This document shows positions 1 to 2,658 of a DNA stretch of 6,222 nt, one piece after another; position 1 is the stretch's first letter; each line of letters starts with the position of its first letter. A program made the translations under genes and the position numbers. The stretch is from positions 1 through 6,222 of the forward strand of contig PFXB01000077.1 in the NCBI GenBank assembly GCA_002791435.1. Direction: 5' to 3'. The notes under the pieces are model-generated. The model was not told where the DNA came from. It made no database searches and saw nothing but the letters and a program-made list of their open reading frames with translations. The DNA is from a candidate division WWE3 bacterium CG_4_9_14_3_um_filter_43_9 (lineage in GTDB: Bacteria; Patescibacteriota; CPR3; GCA-002780085).

Positions 1-256
1 TACAGCAGCGGTGGATATCCTCAAGCACTGGGGTGCGCAACACATCAAGTACGTCGGGATAATCGGCGCTCCGGAAGGAGTTGCGAGACTCCACGCTGAA
101 CATCCGGACGTGCCGATTTATTTGGCTGCCATCGACGAGCGTCTCACGACCGGAATCGAAACCGGTCCTAATGGAAGCCGGCTACCGCCTGGCTACATCT
201 GGCCCGGACTCGGGGACGCCGGCGATCGGCAATTTGGGACTGATGGTCCGCGATAA
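1..256 (+). CDS. upp: Uracil phosphoribosyltransferase, C-terminal part (5' end outside window)
   Basis: This is the cytosolic pyrimidine-salvage enzyme that makes UMP from uracil and PRPP. Only about the last 84 codons are present, read in frame from base 2, with stop TAA at 254-256. The visible protein has the family's order of motifs: a helix ending in DILKHWGA, the APEGV segment, HPDVPIYLAAIDERL, and then the uracil-binding GYIWPGLGDAGDRQFGT close to the C-terminus. Family members usually have only a few residues between the IDERL-like and GYI motifs. Here there are 15 (TTGIETGPNGSRLPP), so about 12 residues look inserted next to the uracil pocket. The gene is visibly richer in GC than everything downstream. 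An intrinsic terminator follows about 60 bp after the stop. The family call is firm. The true start lies outside the window. Confidence 0.93.
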   Translation, partial: TAAVDILKHWGAQHIKYVGIIGAPEGVARLHAEHPDVPIYLAAIDERLTTGIETGPNGSRLPPGYIWPGLGDAGDRQFGTDGPR

Positions 257-273
257 TAGAGGATAGAGACAAT

Positions 274-308
274 CGAGGCGAAAAGCCTCACAGGCCTCAC
301 CTCGAGGT
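274..308 (+). other. Competing short hairpins in the upp 3' untranslated region
   Basis: GAGGC at 275-279 can pair with GCCTC at 285-289 (loop GAAAA) or with a second GCCTC at 294-298. CGAGG at 274-278 can instead pair with CCTCG at 301-305. ACCTCGAGGT at 299-308 is a perfect palindrome. No T-run follows, so these are not terminators themselves. They lie between the upp stop and the real terminator and may protect the 3' end of the mRNA. The role is inferred; only the complementarity is seen. Confidence 0.4.
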
Positions 309-315
309 CTTTCGG

Positions 316-367
316 CCCGAACCAGAGCTCATTCGTCTTCGCTGACGAGTCCTGGTCCGGGTTTTTT
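316..367 (+). terminator. Intrinsic terminator of upp
   Basis: The outer stem is CCCGAACCAG (316-325) with CTGGTCCGGG (352-361), with one mismatch. An inner stem is ATTCGTC (331-337) with GACGAGT (344-350), closed by loop TTCGCT. Six T residues follow immediately at 362-367. This is a textbook rho-independent structure and separates upp from the fic region. Confidence 0.85.
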
Positions 368-380
368 GTTGCACGACATC

Positions 381-410
381 TTGCGTGATTTTGGCGCGAT
401 ATGCTATAAT
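381..410 (+). promoter_or_regulatory. Extended -10 promoter upstream of the fic region
   Basis: A perfect TATAAT at 405-410 is preceded by TG at 402-403, giving an extended -10 element. A weak -35-like TTGCGT lies at 381-386 with an 18-bp spacer. Transcription would start near 417, about 175 bases before the fic ATG. The spacer carries TGATTTTGGCGCGAT (386-400), which recurs after fic. The -10 is strong by sequence; which transcript it drives is inferred. Confidence 0.65.
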
Positions 411-592
411 CACAGGAGAGCATCACATCCTTCTGGTTGTGGGTGAATCCATAAAATATTGACTAAGGCGCGCCCAAGGCACAAATCTTATGATTTCAGA
501 GAACCACGGGCCTTGTACCCGTGGGAATCTATAATGCAAAATATAAACATATTTTAACTTTTGAATTCTGACTTTTGATCTTTTTTAATACC
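411..592 (+). other. Structured non-coding stretch: fic leader or small RNA
   Basis: No plausible gene is seen between the promoter and fic. The stretch has several possible hairpins: an imperfect one at about 421-443 (CACATCC with GGTTGTG), AAATC/GATTT at 483-496, and a strong one, CCACGGG (504-510) with CCCGTGG (518-524), with loop CCTTGTA. The CCTTG of that loop (511-515) is exactly complementary to CAAGG at 475-479, so a pseudoknot can form. No T-run follows the strong hairpin. A second TATAAT at 530-535 lacks a clear -35 but could start a short fic transcript. The stretch matches no RNA family that I recognise. Confidence 0.35.
552..579 (+). repeat. Heptad repeat array 1 (four units of NTTTGAN)
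   Basis: Four consecutive 7-bp units (552-558, 559-565, 566-572, 573-579) fit the pattern NTTT(G/A)AN with one base change. The array ends 13 bases before the fic ATG. It is nearly identical to array 3 at 1901-1928; bases 553-578 match 1902-1927 at 24 of 26 positions. The alternative TTG start of fic at 575 lies inside this array. Confidence 0.7.
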
Positions 593-1660
593 ATGTTTTC
601 TCCGAAATATACGATTTCCAACACTATTTTAAATAATCTCACTGCTATTGCCGAGATTAGAGCCATTGTTGAACGTTCCAAAGTGCTGCCCGAAAGAGAA
701 ACTTTGCTGCGCCGACAAGCTATTGAAAAAATGGTACACGCTTCGGTAAGCATTGAAGGTAATCTTTTGGCTGAGTTTGAGGTTGAGAAAGTTTTGGCCG
801 GACAAAAAATAAGAGCCGGAGAAAAACAAATTTTAGAAGTCAAAAACTACGAAAAAGCCTTAAAAAAAGTGTGGGAGCTGGCCGAAGTTAAAAATGAGAT
901 AACGCGCGCAGACGTATTGGCTGTTCACAAAATTACCACCCAAGACTTGGTAGCCAAAGAAAAATGCGGACAATTCCGTCTGGGGCCGGTATATGTTGCC
1001 AACATCGACAAACTCAAAAATAAAGAAGAAATCGTTTATACGGCGCCGGTGGCGCAAAAAGTGCCCGTTCTTATCCAAGATCTTTTAGATTGGCTTTCCT
1101 CGCAAAATAAGCAAAACATCAACCGTGTCATCATCGCAGGACTGTTGCACTATCAATTTGTGACCATCCATCCTTTCTCCGATGGGAATGGTCGTCTGAC
1201 CCGTCTATTAACTCACCTTTATTTAGCACAACACAATTTTGCGTTCAAACATATTTTGGTACTTGAGGCGTATTACAATAACGACAGAAAGTCATATTAT
1301 CAGGCTCTGGATACAGGCGACAATTTTGAGATGCGCAGAAAGGCCGATTTGACTTTCTGGCTTGAATATTTTACCACCGGTTTTCTTAAAGAAGCAGAAA
1401 AGGTAAAACAGGAAATTTTGAGCATGGGGTTTGCGCGATCTTTTCCCGATGGCGAGCAGATTTTCTTGGATCGCGGGCAGATAAAAATCATGGATTTTAT
1501 AGCTTCCATGGGTAAAATTACCAGTCAGGACGTCATGGATATTTTGGGTATTCCCAAACGAACCGCCCAAAGCAAATTAAGAAAATTAGTTGAAAATAAG
1601 ATAATTAGTAAGAAAGGCGATGGACCAAGTACTTTTTATACTCTCAAACAATCGGCTTAA
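593..1660 (+). CDS. Class II Fic-domain protein (AMP-transferase) with C-terminal winged helix
   Basis: Fic enzymes usually move AMP from ATP to a hydroxyl side chain of a target protein. The 355-residue product has the full Fic motif HPFSDGNGRLTR at about residues 193-204, including the catalytic His and the phosphate-binding GNGR, so it should be active. Near the N-terminus SVSIEGN (about 51-57) matches the inhibitory motif (S/T)xxxE(G/N), whose Glu blocks ATP binding in class II Fic proteins. Residues from about 291 (RGQIKIMDFI to the end) look like a winged helix-turn-helix, so the protein may bind DNA or regulate its own gene. ATG 593 is preferred. An in-frame TTG at 575 would add MIFFNT but lies in repeat array 1, and neither start has a Shine-Dalgarno sequence. 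The gene stands alone, with no separate antitoxin beside it. The family is certain; the target is unknown. Confidence 0.92.
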   Translation: MFSPKYTISNTILNNLTAIAEIRAIVERSKVLPERETLLRRQAIEKMVHASVSIEGNLLAEFEVEKVLAGQKIRAGEKQILEVKNYEKALKKVWELAEVKNEITRADVLAVHKITTQDLVAKEKCGQFRLGPVYVANIDKLKNKEEIVYTAPVAQKVPVLIQDLLDWLSSQNKQNINRVIIAGLLHYQFVTIHPFSDGNGRLTRLLTHLYLAQHNFAFKHILVLEAYYNNDRKSYYQALDTGDNFEMRRKADLTFWLEYFTTGFLKEAEKVKQEILSMGFARSFPDGEQIFLDRGQIKIMDFIASMGKITSQDVMDILGIPKRTAQSKLRKLVENKIISKKGDGPSTFYTLKQSA

Positions 1661-1672
1661 AAAGTAGCAGCA

Positions 1673-1699
1673 TGATTTTGGGCGCGATTTTGGCACGAT
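1673..1699 (+). repeat. GATTTTGG(C)RCGAT direct repeats after fic
   Basis: TGATTTTGGGCGCGAT (1673-1688) overlaps CGATTTTGGCACGAT (1685-1699). Both resemble TGATTTTGGCGCGAT at 386-400, in the promoter upstream of fic. The same motif in the same orientation therefore flanks the fic unit on both sides. The similarity is seen directly; its meaning is unknown. Confidence 0.5.
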
Positions 1700-1725
1700 G
1701 ATTGACGTCCCATCAATCACTTTTT
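1699..1725 (+). terminator. Probable fic terminator
   Basis: A 7-bp stem TGATTGA (1699-1705) with TCAATCA (1713-1719) and loop CGTCCCA is followed by C and then five T residues (1721-1725), about 40 bp after the fic stop. The stem is AT-rich and so only moderately stable. The left region also forms a longer imperfect inverted repeat with 1746-1758 (ACGTCCCATCAAT with ATTGACGGGACGT, one mismatch). Confidence 0.5.
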
Positions 1726-1746
1726 ATATGTGAAGATTCATTGGAA

Positions 1747-1776
1747 TTGACGGGACGTTGTCCTACATGCTATTAT
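1747..1776 (+). promoter_or_regulatory. Promoter for the tRNA cluster
   Basis: TTGACG (1747-1752) and TATTAT (1771-1776) are each 5 of 6 to consensus with an 18-bp spacer. TG at 1768-1769 makes an extended -10. Transcription would start near 1783, run through the palindromic element and reach tRNA-Leu. The -35 lies inside the right arm of the inverted repeat 1705-1717/1746-1758, which could act as an operator. A weaker TTGACG...TATATG pair (1702-1730) overlaps the fic terminator. Confidence 0.6.
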
Positions 1777-1797
1777 TTTTGAGATTTGAATTTTTAT
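1777..1797 (+). repeat. Heptad repeat array 2 (three units)
   Basis: The units TTTTGAG, ATTTGAA and TTTTTAT (1777-1797) keep the 7-bp period and the NTTTGAN pattern. The array ends exactly where the palindromic element at 1798 begins. Confidence 0.55.
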
Positions 1798-1878
1798 CGG
1801 TACTTCTCCATTACATCCGCCGACTCGGCGGACTCCAGTCGAAGGATATTTATTGTTTGACTCCATGGAGAACTACCG
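1798..1878. repeat. Palindromic element with nested GC-rich hairpin
   Basis: The outer arms CGGTACTTCTCCAT (1798-1811) and ATGGAGAACTACCG (1865-1878) are complementary at 13 of 14 positions. Inside, TCCGCCG (1816-1822) and CGGCGGA (1826-1832) form a perfect 7-bp stem with loop ACT. GACTCCA occurs twice, at about 1831-1837 and 1859-1865. The element has the shape of a small non-coding palindromic repeat (REP or MITE-like). No coding potential is seen, and seven T residues lie shortly after it (1886-1892). Whether it is dispersed in the genome cannot be judged from one copy. Confidence 0.6.
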
Positions 1879-1900
1879 CTTTGTATTTTTTTGTTTTCAG

Positions 1901-1928
1901 CTTTAACTTTTGAATTTTGACCTTTGAC
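1901..1928 (+). repeat. Heptad repeat array 3 (four units)
   Basis: The units CTTTAAC, TTTTGAA, TTTTGAC and CTTTGAC follow a strict 7-bp period and end 9 bases before tRNA-Leu. The array is 24 of 26 identical to array 1 over 1902-1927. Confidence 0.7.
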
Positions 1929-1937
1929 TTATTTTTC

Positions 1938-2020
1938 GGGCGGGTGGCGGAATGGCAGACGCGCAAGACTTAAAATCTTGTGAGAGCAATCTCGTGAGGG
2001 TTCGAGTCCCTCTCCGCCCA
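1938..2020 (+). tRNA. tRNA-Leu (anticodon TAA)
   Basis: The acceptor stem GGGCGGG pairs with TCCGCCC (2013-2019), with one G-T pair. The anticodon stem is CAAGA/TCTTG with loop CTTAAAA, so the anticodon is TAA at 1971-1973. A long variable arm (GAGA/TCTC, about 1982-1993) marks a class II tRNA. The T arm is GAGGG, TTCGAGT, CCCTC. The discriminator is A2020. CCA is not encoded; TGG follows. The gene is intact, without the group I intron that some bacteria carry in this tRNA. Confidence 0.95.
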
Positions 2021-2070
2021 TGGATTAGCGCAAAGCTGAAAACTTAAAGTGTAAAACTAACTAACCTTGA

Positions 2071-2112
2071 TTTTGACTTTTTAGCTTTGAGATTTGACGT
2101 TTGAGCTTTTAG
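2071..2112 (+). repeat. Heptad repeat array 4 (six units)
   Basis: This is the clearest array, with six exact 7-bp units: TTTTGAC, TTTTTAG, CTTTGAG, ATTTGAC, GTTTGAG and CTTTTAG. Consensus is NTTT(G/T)A(C/G). It ends 7 bases before the acceptor stem of the interrupted tRNA. Confidence 0.75.
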
Positions 2113-2119
2113 TTAATAC

Positions 2120-2279
2120 CGGGGATTAGCTCAGCTGGTTTAGAGCAGCCCGCCTAAATTACGGAGAGTGGCGCAGTTGGCTAGCGCGCGCGCTTTGGGA
2201 GCGCGAGGTCCCGGGTTCAAGTCCCGGCTCTCCGACCATTTTTGGCGGGAGGCCGTCAGTTCAAATCTGACATTCCTGA
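2120..2279 (+). pseudogene. Interrupted tRNA with a whole tRNA-Pro inside its anticodon loop
   Basis: The two halves flank tRNA-Pro and pair throughout. The acceptor CGGGGAT (2120-2126) pairs with ATTCCTG (2272-2278) at 7 of 7 positions, two of them G-T. T8 and A9 follow, then the D arm GCTC/GAGC (2129-2132, 2143-2146) with AGCTGGTTTA. The anticodon stem is CCCGCC (2149-2154) with GGCGGG (2244-2249). The variable loop is AGGCC. The T arm GTCAG/CTGAC has the canonical loop TTCAAAT. The discriminator is A2279, with no CCA. Bases usually conserved in tRNAs (T8, A14, G15, G18, G19, T54-T55-C56, A58) are all present. Oddities are the 89-base interruption after T33, one extra base between D and anticodon stems, and no clear anticodon: any splice that restores a 7-base loop leaves T at position 37. 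It is either a dead tRNA or, less likely, a split or spliced one. The pairing is certain; function is open. Confidence 0.75.
2162..2238 (+). tRNA. tRNA-Pro (anticodon TGG), nested in another tRNA
   Basis: The acceptor CGGAGAG pairs with CTCTCCG (2228-2234), with the C1-G72 pair typical of tRNA-Pro. The D stem is GCGC/GCGC. The anticodon stem is CGCGC/GCGCG with loop TTTGGGA, so the anticodon is TGG at 2196-2198. The variable loop is AGGTC and the T arm CCGGG, TTCAAGT, CCCGG. The discriminator A is followed by an encoded CCA (2236-2238), unlike the surrounding interrupted tRNA and the Leu and Gly genes. Five T residues follow (2239-2243). The tRNA itself looks fully functional. Confidence 0.95.
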
Positions 2280-2295
2280 TTGAACGTTATGATGC

Positions 2296-2368
2296 GCGGG
2301 AGTAGCTCATTTGGTAGAGCGTCTCCCTTCCAAGGAGAAGGTAGCGGGTTCGAGCCCCGTCTCCCGCT
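2296..2368 (+). tRNA. tRNA-Gly (anticodon TCC)
   Basis: The acceptor GCGGGAG pairs with CTCCCGC (2361-2367). The D stem is GCTC/GAGC. The anticodon stem TCTCC/GGAGA has loop CTTCCAA, giving anticodon TCC at 2329-2331. The T arm is GCGGG, TTCGAGC, CCCGT, with one G-T pair. The discriminator is T2368, and CCA is not encoded. The gene begins 16 bases after the interrupted tRNA and probably shares its transcript. Confidence 0.95.
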
Positions 2369-2422
2369 TATATCCCTAAAATACTCTAGTTTGTAATCCA
2401 AAAAATGTATTTTGGGGATATA
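2369..2422 (+). repeat. 16-bp stem-loop directly after tRNA-Gly
   Basis: TATATCCCTAAAATAC (2369-2384) and GTATTTTGGGGATATA (2407-2422) pair at 15 of 16 positions; the remaining one is a G-T pair in RNA. The loop is 22 bases. The stem begins at the base after the tRNA discriminator. No T-run follows, so it is not a standard terminator. It may guide 3' processing or stop exonucleases, or be a small palindromic insertion. Confidence 0.6.
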
Positions 2423-2503
2423 CGAATACCACTAAAAATTGTAAATTCTAGTAAGATAAGTATATGCCTAACTTCAACATTGCAATCTAGATCTAAGAGG
2501 ATT

Positions 2504-2532
2504 TTCGCAGAATGGAAGAATTTGGTTATATT
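2504..2532 (+). promoter_or_regulatory. Possible promoter for tRNA-Arg and the fak operon
   Basis: TTCGCA (2504-2509, 4 of 6) and TATATT (2527-2532, 5 of 6) are 17 bp apart, which would start transcription near 2539, shortly before tRNA-Arg at 2556. No promoter is visible in the 26 bp between tRNA-Arg and fakA, so this one probably serves both. The match is moderate. Confidence 0.4.
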
Positions 2533-2555
2533 TACTTCAAGGTAAAACGGAGTTT

Positions 2556-2632
2556 GCCCCAGTAGCTCAGTTGGATAGAGCAATTGCCTTCTAAGCAGTA
2601 GGTCGCAGGTTCGAGTCCTGTCTGGGGCACCA
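2556..2632 (+). tRNA. tRNA-Arg (anticodon TCT)
   Basis: The acceptor GCCCCAG pairs with CTGGGGC (2622-2628). The D stem is GCTC/GAGC. The anticodon stem ATTGC/GCAGT has loop CTTCTAA, giving anticodon TCT at 2590-2592. The variable loop is AGGTC and the T arm GCAGG, TTCGAGT, CCTGT. The discriminator A and an encoded CCA follow. The gene ends 26 bp before the fakA ATG, so the mRNA 5' end may be produced by tRNA 3' processing. Confidence 0.95.
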
Positions 2633-2658
2633 AACTAGAAAAGCCAGAACATTTTTTA

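Larger units (their letters stand above)
1893..2043. repeat. 12-bp inverted repeat bracketing tRNA-Leu
   Basis: GTTTTCAGCTTT (1893-1904) and AAAGCTGAAAAC (2032-2043) are perfect reverse complements. The left arm runs into heptad array 3, and tRNA-Leu lies between the arms. The RNA could form a long-range stem around the tRNA, or the arms could be remnants of an inserted unit. Confidence 0.5.

Noticed and set aside
193..426. Minus-strand ORF of 77 codons across the end of upp
   Set aside because: It overlaps upp, its terminator and a promoter and has no family features.
459..494. TTGACT (459-464) with TATGAT (489-494) as a promoter
   Set aside because: The 24-bp spacing is too long for a normal promoter.
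575..592. TTG start that would add six residues to the Fic protein
   Set aside because: It lies within heptad array 1, lacks a ribosome binding site and adds only MIFFNT, so ATG 593 is the simpler start.
1661..2120. CRISPR array in the repeat-rich spacer
   Set aside because: The repeats are 7-bp direct units without spacers, and no 25-35 bp repeats at regular intervals or cas genes are present.
2155..2243. Group I intron in the interrupted tRNA
   Set aside because: The interruption is only 89 bases and is almost wholly accounted for by tRNA-Pro, leaving no room for a group I core.
2288..2293. TATGAT as a -10 box for tRNA-Gly
   Set aside because: It ends only two bases before the mature tRNA, so transcription would start inside the gene.
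2386..2583. Minus-strand ORF of 65 codons between tRNA-Gly and tRNA-Arg
   Set aside because: It starts inside tRNA-Arg and crosses the stem-loop. It is AT-driven and has no recognisable motif.
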